Counted from the stretch's first letter, positions 18,776 through 28,300 are shown. The stretch: 64,000 nt of DNA from an uncultured Bacilli bacterium (GCA_910583945.1 CAJTYF010000004.1:12042-76041), one strand, 5' to 3'. The notes: generated from the sequence alone by a model not told the origin. Made by a program: numbers and translations.

Positions 18776-19327
18776 ATGGAAAATTTAAATAAAAATTTAG
18801 CGGAAAATTTAAATAAAATTCGAGTAGAGCGTCACCTAAGTTTAGATAAAGTGGCCCAACTTACTGAAATAAGTAAAAGTATGTTAGGTCAAATTGAGCG
18901 CGAAGAAACCAATCCTTCTATTTCAACGGTTTGGAAAATAGCCAATGGGCTAAAAATTCCTTTGACTCGTCTTATTGAAACGACTTTACCGGAAAAGAGA
19001 TTAATCAAAAAAGAAGATATTCCGCCATTGTTTGAAGATGAAAAAAAAGTTTGTAGTTATCTTTTCTTTCGAAATAATCAAGCAACAAACTTTGAGATGA
19101 TGAGAGTTTATCTAGAACCTAAGGGAAAACTAATCTCTACGGCTCATTTAACTGGTACAAAGGAATACATTATTGTTTTTAAGGGCAAGCTTACGATTAC
19201 GATTGATGGTGAGCTATTCACGATTTCTGATGGAGAAGCTTTTCAGTTTAATGCGGATAAGAATCATATTTATGAAAATAAAGGTGAGGAGACGGTTGAT
19301 TTAGCTATGTTGGTTTACTATGCTTAA
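18776..19327 (+). CDS. XRE-cupin transcriptional regulator
   Basis: Residues 8-64 are a helix-turn-helix (LSLDKVAQLTEISKSMLGQI) and residues about 105-180 a cupin small-molecule-binding domain (GTKEYIIVFKGKLTITIDG, GEAFQFNADKNHIYEN). This two-domain type regulates metabolism or transport genes next to it. It starts after AAAGGAG and its end overlaps the convergent MATE-kinase gene by 4 bp. Candidate targets are DUF2000 and itself. Confidence 0.88.
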   Translation: MENLNKNLAENLNKIRVERHLSLDKVAQLTEISKSMLGQIEREETNPSISTVWKIANGLKIPLTRLIETTLPEKRLIKKEDIPPLFEDEKKVCSYLFFRNNQATNFEMMRVYLEPKGKLISTAHLTGTKEYIIVFKGKLTITIDGELFTISDGEAFQFNADKNHIYENKGEETVDLAMLVYYA

Positions 19328-21306
19328 AGTCTTTTTTTGTCTTCGTTCTTTTTTTCGATAAAATCTACTAAGTATTCTGCTGTTTTTTCGACTCCAAGTT
19401 TATCGACGTTCACAATTAAGTCATAATTACTAAAATCATACCAATCACGATTGGTGTAAAATTTGTAATGTTTAACTCTTGATTTATTGATGGCATTAAT
19501 TTCTTTTAAAGCACTTGCTTTTTCTAAACCATAGTATTTGGTAGCTCTTTTTACTTTTGATGCTTCATCGGTGTATAAAAATACTTTTAAGACATCTTTT
19601 TTATCTTTTAAGATATAGTCTGCACATCTTCCGACAATGACACACGATTCTTTTTGTGCTAATTTTTGGATGACTTTTGTTTCAGCGATGAATAAGCGAT
19701 CATCGTTGCTACTTTTTCTAGATTTTTCATCTACTTCATTTATATATTTAGTAGATAAGCCCGATTCTTTAGCAAAAAGAGCTATTAATTCTTTATCGTA
19801 AAAGTTTATTCCTAATTTTTCAGCTAATAATTGGCCAACATAACGACCACCTGATGCGTATTCGCGAGAAATTGTTATGACTATTTTTTGTCCTTTATTC
19901 TTTTTTATAGAAGCTGTTTCGGTTGTTGCTTTCTTTTCTTTGTTTTCTCCTAATTTCTTATATTCAGAGCCAATTAGGAAGATAGCTATTAGAAAACATA
20001 AAATATCACTGATACATCCTGCATATAAAACTCCATAAATTCCTTTGTCAAATAGAATGCATAATGTTAAAGAGATAGGGATAAATAAAATGATTTGTCT
20101 TATAAAGGATAAGGCTGTTGCTTTTTTTACTTTTCCAAGAGACTGAATTAAAATACTTCCAGTCATTTCTAAAGCATTTAATGACGTAACTAGTAAAAAG
20201 GTATGACAGATTGTTTCAGCAAATTCCATAAATAAGGTATAGTTGGCATCACTCGCACTTATAAAGATTCCAGCAATTTGTCTTGGAAATAGCACAAAGA
20301 TCAGATTAAAAAGAAGACCCACACTAAAGTTTATAAGAAGGACTTTTTTGAATGTTTCTTTGACTCTTTCTTCGTTTCCAGCACCGTAGTTAAAGCCGAC
20401 AATGGGTTGAGCACCAATAGAAACGCCTAATACGGTTGATATGAATAGACTGTTTACTTTAGAGATGACACCGTAGACAGAAAGAGGAATGTCACTTCCG
20501 AATTTGGTCATGGCACCATATTTGGTTAGAATGTTATTCATGTAGACAAATAAGATTAAAACCGTTCCTTGAGTAATAAAAGATGATAACCCAAGAGAAA
20601 GCGTTTTTAAGATATTCTTATCGATTTTAAAAGTTTCTTTTGTTAGTCTCATGTTTTTTAATTTTTTTAGGTAAAGGATTGCGATTAAAAAGGAAATGAT
20701 TTGACCGATGATAGTGGCTAAAGCCCCGCCTTTGACTCCTAAATTGAATGTAAAGATGAAGATGGGATCTAAAATGATATTGATAATAGCCCCTACGATT
20801 AACATGAACATAGAATATTTTGGGGAACCATCGGCACGGATGATACTTGATAAAGCGGAATAAGTAATCATAAAAGGTGCTCCTATTATAATTATTTTTC
20901 CATAGTCCATGGCATATTGGTAGATGTTTTCGGTACAGCCAAAAAGATAGACTAATTTAGGTAAGAAGAGATAGGAGAGTATTCCTAGTGCAAGAGCAAG
21001 AATAAAGGTCATTAAAATGGCTTGTCCTACTATTTTTCCAGCCTCTTCTTTTTTTCCTTCTCCTAGTTTTAAAGAGAGATTGGCTGAGGCTCCATTCCCG
21101 ATTAAACTTGCAAAGGCGTTAAATATAATAATGAGCGGAAATAAGACATTGGTGGCTCCATTTCCTAATGTTCCTACTCCTTTTCCAATAAAGATTTGAT
21201 CGACGATGTTATAAACTGAGTTTATGAGCATACTGATTACACAGGGAATTGAGAAAGAAAGTAATAATTTGTTGATTTTTTCTTTTCCTAAGTTTAGATT
21301 TTTCAT
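19324..21306 (-). CDS. MATE transporter fused to a cytidylate-kinase-like domain
   Basis: Residues 1-445 form a 12-segment MATE-type exporter (INSVYNIVDQIFIGKGVG, SIGAQPIVGFNYGAGNEERV). After a short linker, residues about 474-660 are a cytidylate-kinase-like domain (ITISREYASGGRYVGQLLAEKLG, the P-loop variant SGGR, then CVIVGRCADYIL and HYKFYTNRDWYD). Both halves are complete and in one frame, so it is a real fusion. MATE proteins export cations or drugs; the kinase-like domain may phosphorylate a substrate or regulate transport. Such fusions occur in other Bacillota, role unknown. Confidence 0.88.
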   Translation of the reverse strand: MKNLNLGKEKINKLLLSFSIPCVISMLINSVYNIVDQIFIGKGVGTLGNGATNVLFPLIIIFNAFASLIGNGASANLSLKLGEGKKEEAGKIVGQAILMTFILALALGILSYLFLPKLVYLFGCTENIYQYAMDYGKIIIIGAPFMITYSALSSIIRADGSPKYSMFMLIVGAIINIILDPIFIFTFNLGVKGGALATIIGQIISFLIAILYLKKLKNMRLTKETFKIDKNILKTLSLGLSSFITQGTVLILFVYMNNILTKYGAMTKFGSDIPLSVYGVISKVNSLFISTVLGVSIGAQPIVGFNYGAGNEERVKETFKKVLLINFSVGLLFNLIFVLFPRQIAGIFISASDANYTLFMEFAETICHTFLLVTSLNALEMTGSILIQSLGKVKKATALSFIRQIILFIPISLTLCILFDKGIYGVLYAGCISDILCFLIAIFLIGSEYKKLGENKEKKATTETASIKKNKGQKIVITISREYASGGRYVGQLLAEKLGINFYDKELIALFAKESGLSTKYINEVDEKSRKSSNDDRLFIAETKVIQKLAQKESCVIVGRCADYILKDKKDVLKVFLYTDEASKVKRATKYYGLEKASALKEINAINKSRVKHYKFYTNRDWYDFSNYDLIVNVDKLGVEKTAEYLVDFIEKKNEDKKRL

Positions 21307-21406
21307 TTTTTTTCACGTCCTTTTTTCTGAAACTCTAAACATTTTAGCATAAAAAAAATTTTGTGTAAGAACAAATTTTCATTTTTTAGATTTTTTTCGT
21401 CTTTCT

Positions 21407-22447
21407 TTATTTTAATTGGTTATAGTTTGGGATTGTTGTTTCCTCTAGGTTTGTTTTATAGTTATTATCCCAAGACATTTTTAAATAATCGTAATGGGTT
21501 CCATTAAATTTTTTAGATTCAAAAGGGCTTTCTAAGAATTCTTGTAACTTTTGCTTTTGACTAGCACTTAACTTATCCATTTTGTTTAAGGGGTGTTTGA
21601 AATATTTTGGATTGGCTATTTCTATAGTGGTATTAAATTTTTCTCCTTTTGTTTCTTCGTCCACATAGTGAAAATGAGGAATTTTTTTGTATTCTTCCGT
21701 GTTAAAAAAGATGTAATAACCATCTTTGGTGGTTCCTATTTTGGCGGGCTGTTCTTCAAAATTATCTAGGTAGTTAAAGATATCACCAATGTCCATGTCA
21801 TGACTTTTTGTGTAATTTATTAGAAAGTCATAATGTCTTTTGATGAATTCTTGTACTCTTTTGAATTCTTCTAATGATATTCCAAGTTCCACACCATAGA
21901 CTAACTGAGGATTTTCTTTATCAATACTTACGGTGACGTAATTTTCAAATCCACGACTTTTTTGATGACTGTTTTGCATAAGTAAGGTGTATAAGTCTCT
22001 TTCATCATCATAGTTTATGTTATCACAATAAAGATATAAGTTTACGGGAAGACTTGGGTAGTCTTTTTTGTTTATGCCATTTACAAAGAAGCCATCGATG
22101 ACGGTTGGTTTAAAACGATTGATGTAAGTGTATTCCATTATAGAGTAATCCATTTCTATACCTTCTACTCTGTTAATAAGCGCCTCGTATTTTTCTTTAA
22201 TAAAGTTTATTACTTTTTGAAAGTCTTTTTCTTTGACCTTTAGTTTCACATCTTCGAGTAAGCTTGGGTTTTCTTTATCAATTGTAATAGGGATTAAATC
22301 GTTGCCTGTTGTATATTTCTCGTAATTGTTTTGCATATAAATGATTTTTTGATCATCCATTTTTAGCCATAAGGTAATGGGTAAGTTCGTGTTGGGGTAA
22401 ATGGTACTTCCTTTTTGGGCTAAGATAATCATGGGTGTAAATTCCAT
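21407..22447 (-). CDS. Unknown protein with internal duplication
   Basis: A 346-residue soluble protein that I do not recognise. It has two similar halves: each runs from a 'LPxxLxL' strand through 'TIDKENPSL' or 'SIDKENPQL' to 'FIKEKYEALIN' or 'FIKRHYDFLIN'. A third, weaker unit closes with QKQKLQEFLESP. It lies 3 bp downstream of the sirtuin relic and may once have been cotranscribed with it. Confidence 0.65.
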   Translation of the reverse strand: MEFTPMIILAQKGSTIYPNTNLPITLWLKMDDQKIIYMQNNYEKYTTGNDLIPITIDKENPSLLEDVKLKVKEKDFQKVINFIKEKYEALINRVEGIEMDYSIMEYTYINRFKPTVIDGFFVNGINKKDYPSLPVNLYLYCDNINYDDERDLYTLLMQNSHQKSRGFENYVTVSIDKENPQLVYGVELGISLEEFKRVQEFIKRHYDFLINYTKSHDMDIGDIFNYLDNFEEQPAKIGTTKDGYYIFFNTEEYKKIPHFHYVDEETKGEKFNTTIEIANPKYFKHPLNKMDKLSASQKQKLQEFLESPFESKKFNGTHYDYLKMSWDNNYKTNLEETTIPNYNQLK

Positions 22448-22450
22448 TTT

Positions 22451-23190
22451 TCATCGCTTCTTTCTGTTTTTTATTTTTAGTTTTGAAAAAATTTTAGTTA
22501 GATCTTCTCTCATTCTTAAAGTAGCAAGTTCATCATAAGGGGTAGCGTCTTTGTTTAAAATAACAAGATTTTTTCCTCTAAATAATCTGACTAAACTACT
22601 TGCGGGGTCTACAGTTAAAGAGGTTCCCGCAACAATTAAAGTTTCTGCCTTACGAGTAGAAAGAATTGTTTCATCAAAACGACTGGTAAAGTTTCTCCAT
22701 ACAGCACCACATTTTTCCTTATTAAACCTTCAATTCACAAATAGGGTTGTCTTTACTGTTAAATATAAATTCGCTAGCATACTTTTTATGACCGTTCATA
22801 CAATAATTTTGATACATGGAACCATGAATTTCTAATACGTTTTTACTTCCTGCTAATTGATGTAAGTTGTCGATGTTTTGCGTAATAATGTTTTTTAGTT
22901 TGCTAGTTGTTTCTAATTTGGTTAAATAAGTATGAACAATATTTGATTGGACGCCGAGGGGGGTTCATGTTGGTTCTATAAAAATCAAAAAATACGTTTG
23001 GTTCCTCATAGAGACATTTGTTACTTAAATAGTATTCAGGATTTTTCGGAAATTTTTCTTTATATAAACCGTTTTCACCACGGAAATCTTTTAAAATACT
23101 CGCGGTAGAGACTCATGCCCCACCAAATAAGACAAGGTTACTTGATTCATCAATTATTTTTTGAAGTTGTTCTATTTGTTCTTCTAACAT
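22451..23190 (-). pseudogene. SIR2-family NAD-dependent deacetylase, decayed
   Basis: The start at 23188-23190 leads into the sirtuin nucleotide site, LVLFGGA-stop-VSTASILKDFRGENGLY. The usual GAGVSTESGIPDFR is broken by TGA in place of Gly. More frameshifts follow near 22965 (a run of Gs) and 22730, and the remains include [25 protein letters not shown] and the C-terminal TPYDELATLRMREDL ending at 22451. The several lesions make this a true dead gene rather than one reading error. Confidence 0.88.
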
Positions 23191-23262
23191 ATTTAGTCTC
23201 CTTATATTGCTTGCATTTTTTTACAGATGATTTTATCATCTTATACTTGAGTTATATTGTTT

Positions 23263-25431
23263 CTATCTTTTTTGAAATTCATTTCTTTCTTTAATTATGT
23301 TTATCTTTTCTGGGTGACTACTATGATGTTCATATTTCTTTTGAATGTAAGTTAGAAAACTTTCTTCTAATTCGTCATTAAATTTAACATTAAAGTTATG
23401 ATTTTTCATTGCCTCTTCTACTTTTGTTCTTAATCTTTTCCATGTATCGTAATAATAGGTTTTTGTTTTTACCATAAAGTTACTAGCGTCTTCGATGACA
23501 AATCCTTCTATGTTTTCATTCTTCCATTTATAATCAACAGAAGTTATTTTTTCATAAATACTCATAAACTCCTCTATATTATTTGCCGTGTAAGCAAGTT
23601 CTTTAATTTCTATATTTTCTAGACTAGCAAATGTTTTTAACTCTTCATAAGAAATTTTAGAATAACTAGTATTATTTTTGATACAATCTAAAAGAATTAA
23701 ATTAGATTCTTGATATTCAATGATATGTGGATCGTTTAAAGGATCCATAACTTCAAAGACTAAGGTAGCATTTTCTTCTTGCATTTTCTTTTTTAGGGCT
23801 TCTATTTGATTCTGGTTATACTTTTTATAAAAGATTTTTTTAAAGTATTCTACATAGTCTCCTTTATTTGACGATTTTGATGCGAAGAAAAGCTGTTCTT
23901 TATAAAGAGATAAAATTCCTAAAAAGCCATTATATTTTATATAGAAAGAAATGGGAAAAACAAAACTTTTTTCTAAACCATCTAAGTTCGTTTCTCTTCT
24001 TTCATTAACTTTAAAGAATTTATCATAACTTCTGGCGATAATTATATTTTTTTCGGTATCAATAAATAAACCTCTTGCTTTGGTGGTTAAGTTATCCCAA
24101 ATTTTATAATGAAAAGCTTCTTTAGTGAAATTATAAGAAGAAATGTTACTATCTAAAAATCGTTCTAAAATGTATTTGTTTTTCCGTAGGCTTTCAATCA
24201 AATTATAGACATTGGTTTCTTCAATTAAGTTAGGGTTGTAAATATTATTTTTTATTTCGTCATAGTGATACTCGTTGTTTTTCAGTAGGGTTAAGATTCT
24301 AAGATATCCCCCATGTTCAATATCACCTTCTAAATTAAAAGAATAAGGATAAGTGTTATATTTAATTTTATGAAAATTGCGATGACCATGAATTTGATAA
24401 ATTTTATTTTCTTCTTTTTCCATATAATTATTGTAAATTTCATCAATGTTGATTTCGTAATTGTCCGTACCATAGATGAATGTATTGGTGCTAAAAAAGT
24501 CTAAAGCTTTTTTGGGAAAATAAGGGATACCCCCATGACTTAAAAGATACGTTTTATCTCCAAATTTTATGTAAGCAATTTGCGCAAGTTGTTTCATAAA
24601 TCCGCGAATTTCACTTTTGGTAATTGTGTTACTTTCGAATTCTTGAATGGTGTTTTTGCTATCATAGTCCATTTTAAATTCGTCTTCACAGGCATATTTA
24701 TAGAGCTTGTCTTCATGATTGCCAATAAGAAATGTGGTGTTTTTATTGTTCATTAGTTCAGTTAAAAATTTGAATGTGGCCGCGTTTTCAATTCCTCTAT
24801 CAAAATAGTCTCCTAAAAAAATATAGGCGTCTTCCTGTTTTAAAGGATTTTCATCAAAGTATTTTTTTATAGTCGTGTAACATCCATGAATGTCACCAAT
24901 GATATGGATTTGATTGTAGATATTCATATTTTTGGGAGTTGTATTAAATATTACTTGGAAGTCTTTAGGTTCTAATATCTGGAAAGATGAAGGAATTTTT
25001 TCTTTGGCAAATATTTTATAGGTTCTATCAATCGCGTACTCAGGAACTCTTTTATATTCTTCTCTTGATTGGTTTCTTTTGAAAACTTCTTCTTTATTTA
25101 TGGTGGTAAAATCAAGGATGTATAATCGATAGCGATATTTAGTGGCTAATTTCTTGTATATATTTAAAGAGTCTATATGAGCATGAACAGCATCAATTAA
25201 AGTCAATTCGCCTTTTTTCATTCTTTCTTCTAATAGCATATAAAGAATTTCCCACACTTTTTGGTTATTAAATTGGGGAATTTCTTCTTGATAATTTGTG
25301 TTCATTTCTGGGGCATTTAACATCAGTCTTATTTGGTCGGAACTGAGGGTAAAGTTTTCTAAATGATTTTCTTTGATAAAGGTGCTTTTCCCCGAACCCA
25401 TAGCACCTCTTAAAATAACGAGTTTTCTCAT
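23263..25431 (-). CDS. Three-domain RNA repair enzyme (kinase, phosphatase, ligase)
   Basis: The start at 25431 is preferred (GGAGG four bases upstream) over one at 25470. Residues 9-17 are a kinase P-loop (GAMGSGKST). A PPP-type phosphoesterase follows, with GDIHG (179-183), GDYFDRG (207-213) and GNHE (237-240). The C-terminal half is a nucleotidyltransferase: KARGLFIDTEKNIII and the ligase motif KYNG with the likely AMP-accepting Lys499. This order matches bacterial Pnkp, which heals and seals broken RNA, for instance tRNA cut by ribotoxins. No hen1 methyltransferase partner is near. A 22-bp palindrome lies about 100 bp upstream. Confidence 0.85.
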   Translation of the reverse strand: MRKLVILRGAMGSGKSTFIKENHLENFTLSSDQIRLMLNAPEMNTNYQEEIPQFNNQKVWEILYMLLEERMKKGELTLIDAVHAHIDSLNIYKKLATKYRYRLYILDFTTINKEEVFKRNQSREEYKRVPEYAIDRTYKIFAKEKIPSSFQILEPKDFQVIFNTTPKNMNIYNQIHIIGDIHGCYTTIKKYFDENPLKQEDAYIFLGDYFDRGIENAATFKFLTELMNNKNTTFLIGNHEDKLYKYACEDEFKMDYDSKNTIQEFESNTITKSEIRGFMKQLAQIAYIKFGDKTYLLSHGGIPYFPKKALDFFSTNTFIYGTDNYEINIDEIYNNYMEKEENKIYQIHGHRNFHKIKYNTYPYSFNLEGDIEHGGYLRILTLLKNNEYHYDEIKNNIYNPNLIEETNVYNLIESLRKNKYILERFLDSNISSYNFTKEAFHYKIWDNLTTKARGLFIDTEKNIIIARSYDKFFKVNERRETNLDGLEKSFVFPISFYIKYNGFLGILSLYKEQLFFASKSSNKGDYVEYFKKIFYKKYNQNQIEALKKKMQEENATLVFEVMDPLNDPHIIEYQESNLILLDCIKNNTSYSKISYEELKTFASLENIEIKELAYTANNIEEFMSIYEKITSVDYKWKNENIEGFVIEDASNFMVKTKTYYYDTWKRLRTKVEEAMKNHNFNVKFNDELEESFLTYIQKKYEHHSSHPEKINIIKERNEFQKR

Positions 25432-25530
25432 TTTTCCTCCTTGTATATTGTTTTTCTTGTTCTTTAGCATGCATAATCTTAAAGTTTTTTTTAGTTCCTA
25501 CAATTTGCCATATTTTTATTAATCCAATTA

Positions 25531-25552
25531 TTGGTCAGTCGCGACTGACCAA
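25531..25552. promoter_or_regulatory. Perfect 22-bp palindrome
   Basis: Half-site TTGGTCAGTCG is followed by its exact reverse complement. A near-copy with two changes lies at 30046-30067, upstream of the DUF4365-like gene. Each copy stands upstream of a minus-strand gene, so a shared operator is likely. Which protein binds is unknown. Confidence 0.6.
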
Positions 25553-25698
25553 TTTATTGAACTTTTTTAAAAACCTATCTTGCTTTTTTAACAAAGAATT
25601 GTGCAGATAGTAATTGCACTTTTATTAACCTTTTTCACTAAAATTAACACTTTTTAAACCTTTCAATTATTTCTAATATATTTTAAATTATTATAAAC

Positions 25699-25721
25699 AA
25701 AAAGTGGAGCCTTTCGGCTCC
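25699..25721 (-). terminator. Hairpin terminator GGAGCC/GGCTCC
   Basis: On the minus strand GGAGCC-GAAA-GGCTCC is followed by ACTTTTT. It is preceded by CCCCCTGAAGG, which also precedes a similar hairpin at 44265-44295 on the other side of the element. Confidence 0.65.
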
Positions 25722-25841
25722 TTCAGGGGGCGAAATTTTTTCGCACCATTTTAAATTAAAATATCATTTTTCCTTTATTTTTCTTATATTTTAGTTTATT
25801 TTTGATTAAAATTTACCAATTGATTTTAGCAAAGTTTATGA

Positions 25842-25866
25842 ATTTTAGCACCTAAATAGCACCTAA
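25842..25866. repeat. Left attachment repeat of the outer element
   Basis: A 25-bp sequence beginning ATTTTAGCACCTAAATAGC is repeated exactly and in the same direction at 44190-44214, 52 bp after the second integrase gene. It contains an inner repeat AGCACCTAA. It abuts the stop codon of the first cargo gene (25869). This is the expected layout of attL for a tyrosine integrase. Confidence 0.75.
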
Positions 25867-25868
25867 TT

Positions 25869-26690
25869 TTATTTATGATTAAAAATTTCTAGTATTTTAA
25901 AATGATTGACTATTACTTTATCATCATCTTTTAAATCCTCTCTTATATATACGTTCTTTATATCTTTATAAAATTTTATCTCTTCATAAGTAAATTCTAC
26001 AAACATTCTAAAGTTATCTTCTTTATCAACAATTAATGCTTGAAATTCCTTTGGTTTGTATTTTCTTTCGTTTCTTGAATATTCTGGATACCAATCTATT
26101 GCTCTAAAATCTCTTTTTCCTGTTAATATATTGTTTAAAACATCATCGTTAAATCTATATATTAAAGCATTTTCATATTTTGAATGTATTTTATTCCTAT
26201 ATCTACTAACAGGAACTTTTTGTTTTTCTAAATCTTTCATTCCAATAAACAATAAATACTTTTGTACTCTTCTAAGATATTCAAGTTCTTGTTTACTATA
26301 ATATTGTTCTTCATCTTTTGCTATACTGAATGATTCAGGGGAAGAATAAAGTGCACTTACAACTTCTTCAAACGAATGAGCGTGACTATGCCCGACTACT
26401 GACTTTTTAATATATTTGCCATTTTCTTTCCAACCCATAAGATGCTTATAGGTAAAAGAATAATAAAATCCCGTAAAAGCAATGTCACCTAAAGCTTCAG
26501 AAAGCCTTGAATTAACTTCTAATTCATCTTTAGATTCTTTACTATTAAGTATTGATTTTCCATTATAAAAATATACATATTCTAATGTCTGTCGTTCTTC
26601 GTCCCAAAATGGAGTTGGCAAATTATTTTTCTTAAATTTATCATATCGCTTAATAAATTCTTTATATTCTAATTCATTCATGCTTATCAC
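25869..26690 (-). CDS. Unknown cargo protein of the outer element
   Basis: A 273-residue soluble protein that I do not recognise. Visible points are PTPFWDEERQTLEYVYFYNGK, a GHSHAHSFEEVV segment with three His that could bind metal, and a basic middle part (RYRNKIHSKYENALIYRF). The start at 26690 gives MISMNEL; an ATG 9 bp later (26681) is also possible. It is the last of a minus-strand cargo group next to attL. Confidence 0.65.
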   Translation of the reverse strand: MISMNELEYKEFIKRYDKFKKNNLPTPFWDEERQTLEYVYFYNGKSILNSKESKDELEVNSRLSEALGDIAFTGFYYSFTYKHLMGWKENGKYIKKSVVGHSHAHSFEEVVSALYSSPESFSIAKDEEQYYSKQELEYLRRVQKYLLFIGMKDLEKQKVPVSRYRNKIHSKYENALIYRFNDDVLNNILTGKRDFRAIDWYPEYSRNERKYKPKEFQALIVDKEDNFRMFVEFTYEEIKFYKDIKNVYIREDLKDDDKVIVNHFKILEIFNHK

Positions 26691-26706
26691 TTCTCCTAAC
26701 TATTGA

Positions 26707-27147
26707 TTATTGATTCTCTTTAATTAACTTTATTAATTTTTCTTCAGTCAAGTTTTCTTCATATTCTATAACAAAATCTATATTAAATGCTGGTTCATCA
26801 AACTCAAAATTAGTATTAACAGATTTAATAAATTGATTATCGAATAAAGCCCCAACTAAACTTTTATAGCACCATTCACAGCACATATCTTCTACAATAT
26901 ATTTTAATGATTTTAGTTTTATTTTTGAATTTTTATCAAAATTAACTATTATTGGATATTTAGTTTTTAAATATAAATTAATGTATTTGATTATTATTAA
27001 AGGGCTTGTTGTTTCATCATAATCAATTCTTAACGTACTTAAAAAATCTTTAACTAATACTTCAACATCTATTATTCCATCTTGACTTAATAAATAATCT
27101 TTCAAGCCACTATCACATATATCATCCAATACAATTTCCATTTTCAT
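26707..27147 (-). CDS. Small protein with HMA-like C-terminal domain
   Basis: A 146-residue protein. Its last 60 residues (MCCEWCYKSLVGALFDNQFIKSV ... NLTEEKLIKLIKE, broken by a short insert) resemble a heavy-metal-associated domain: a CxxC pair, a helix with AL, then strands and the final helix. The N-terminal half is unknown. It stands between the Fic gene and the unknown 273-residue protein in the cargo operon. The domain call is tentative because only one sequence was compared by eye. Confidence 0.55.
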   Translation of the reverse strand: MKMEIVLDDICDSGLKDYLLSQDGIIDVEVLVKDFLSTLRIDYDETTSPLIIIKYINLYLKTKYPIIVNFDKNSKIKLKSLKYIVEDMCCEWCYKSLVGALFDNQFIKSVNTNFEFDEPAFNIDFVIEYEENLTEEKLIKLIKENQ

Positions 27148-27166
27148 TATTTTAAATCCTTTCTTT

Positions 27167-27210
27167 TCGGCTTATTTTCGGTTTAATATCGGCTTATTTT
27201 CGGCTTATTT
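27167..27210. repeat. Four tandem 11-bp repeats after fic
   Basis: The unit TCGGCTTATTT (plus strand) occurs at 27167, 27189 and 27200, with a degenerate copy TCGGTTTAATA at 27178. The last unit contains the stop codon of the Fic gene. It fills the short gap to the HMA-like gene. Confidence 0.75.
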
Positions 27211-28287
27211 CAAATTTTCGAAATATTTATCAGTTAAAATATAGTCAACATTTCTAATTTGCTTATCATCTAATCTCTTTAAAAAATCTTTTTCAATCCA
27301 TTTTTTAATCCAGTTATTAGCAGTATCTAAATTGATTTTAAAATGATTGGCAATATCTTTGGCTTTTATTTTGGTGTTGGTAATTATATAATTAGCCACC
27401 CATCTCTCTCTTTTATCTAACGTATCTATTATATTCATTTCTTCTTGGCTATTTTTGTAAATTTCTTTTACACGATTACCAACTGCTTCAAAAGTATTTG
27501 CCATAATAGATATAAAATATTCTAGCCATTCTGTAATATCGGCTTCATTTCTTCCAAAATAGAAATTATGGTGTAATCCCATTTGCAACGAATTATAGTA
27601 TTCATCTATATTTTTATCATAAAATTCTTCCATAACATAGAATCCTTTTAAATCATAATTGTGTGACTTTAAAATATATGTTGCGAGTAATCTTGAACAA
27701 CGACCATTTCCGTCCCAAAAAGGATGTATTGTAACAAATTCATAAGCCAAAATACCTGCTTTTATTGGAATCGGAATATCACTTGAATCTTTAGAATTAA
27801 ATTCTTTTATCATTTGTTTAATAAGGTTCTCAACATCTTTTGCCTCTGGTGGCATATAAACAATTGCTCCACTAACAGAATCTGCAACTACATTTTGATC
27901 TTTTCTATAACTATTTTTATAAGTTAAATGCTTACCTGAGACTAAATTATGTACTTTAAGAATTAGATCTTCTGTTATGGTATTATTATTTTCTGCTTCT
28001 TTATTTAAATACATTAAAGCATTATAATAATTTCTAACCTCTAAAACATTTCTTTCATGCGAATCTTTATTATTTTCTAGCACTTCTTTTACTTCATTTA
28101 AGTTTAGATTATTTCCCTCAATTTTAGTAGAGTAATGAACCCTTTTTGCGATTGATTCCTTTTTAATTTCTTCTTCAATAGAAACAGGAAGTTCTAATAA
28201 ATCAACCACTTCTTTTGCTCGATTAATTTTTAATAAATCATTTACTATTTTATTTGTATAATTCCATTTTATATTCATCTTTTCCAT
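27205..28287 (-). CDS. Fic-family adenylyltransferase, N-terminal inhibitory type
   Basis: The start at 28287 is chosen for its GGAGGT; the longer frame to 28386 runs into the upstream gene. The 360-residue protein has the catalytic Fic motif HPFWDGNGR (188-196) with the essential His188 and, at residues 53-59, the motif STKIEGN that matches the class II inhibitory helix with its Glu57. A C-terminal winged-helix (about 300-355; KIKAKDIANHFKINLDTANNWI) could bind DNA. Fic enzymes move AMP to a Ser, Thr or Tyr of a target protein. It is cargo of the mobile element, possibly in defence or toxin control. Confidence 0.9.
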   Translation of the reverse strand: MEKMNIKWNYTNKIVNDLLKINRAKEVVDLLELPVSIEEEIKKESIAKRVHYSTKIEGNNLNLNEVKEVLENNKDSHERNVLEVRNYYNALMYLNKEAENNNTITEDLILKVHNLVSGKHLTYKNSYRKDQNVVADSVSGAIVYMPPEAKDVENLIKQMIKEFNSKDSSDIPIPIKAGILAYEFVTIHPFWDGNGRCSRLLATYILKSHNYDLKGFYVMEEFYDKNIDEYYNSLQMGLHHNFYFGRNEADITEWLEYFISIMANTFEAVGNRVKEIYKNSQEEMNIIDTLDKRERWVANYIITNTKIKAKDIANHFKINLDTANNWIKKWIEKDFLKRLDDKQIRNVDYILTDKYFENLK

Positions 28288-28300
28288 TGTTACCTCCATT

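Larger units (their letters stand above)
25432..25841. other. Intergenic region left of the integrated element
   Basis: No gene is visible. It contains the upstream region of the RNA repair gene, a perfect 22-bp palindrome at 25531-25552, and a minus-strand hairpin terminator at 25699-25721. The rest is AT-rich sequence up to the left att repeat. Confidence 0.55.

Noticed and set aside
22551..22835. 94-residue plus-strand ORF inside the sirtuin region
   Set aside because: It lies antisense to recognisable sirtuin remains and has no family signal or good ribosome binding site.
27167..27210. Tandem repeats taken as a CRISPR array
   Set aside because: Units are 11 bp and directly joined, with no spacers and no cas genes in the window.
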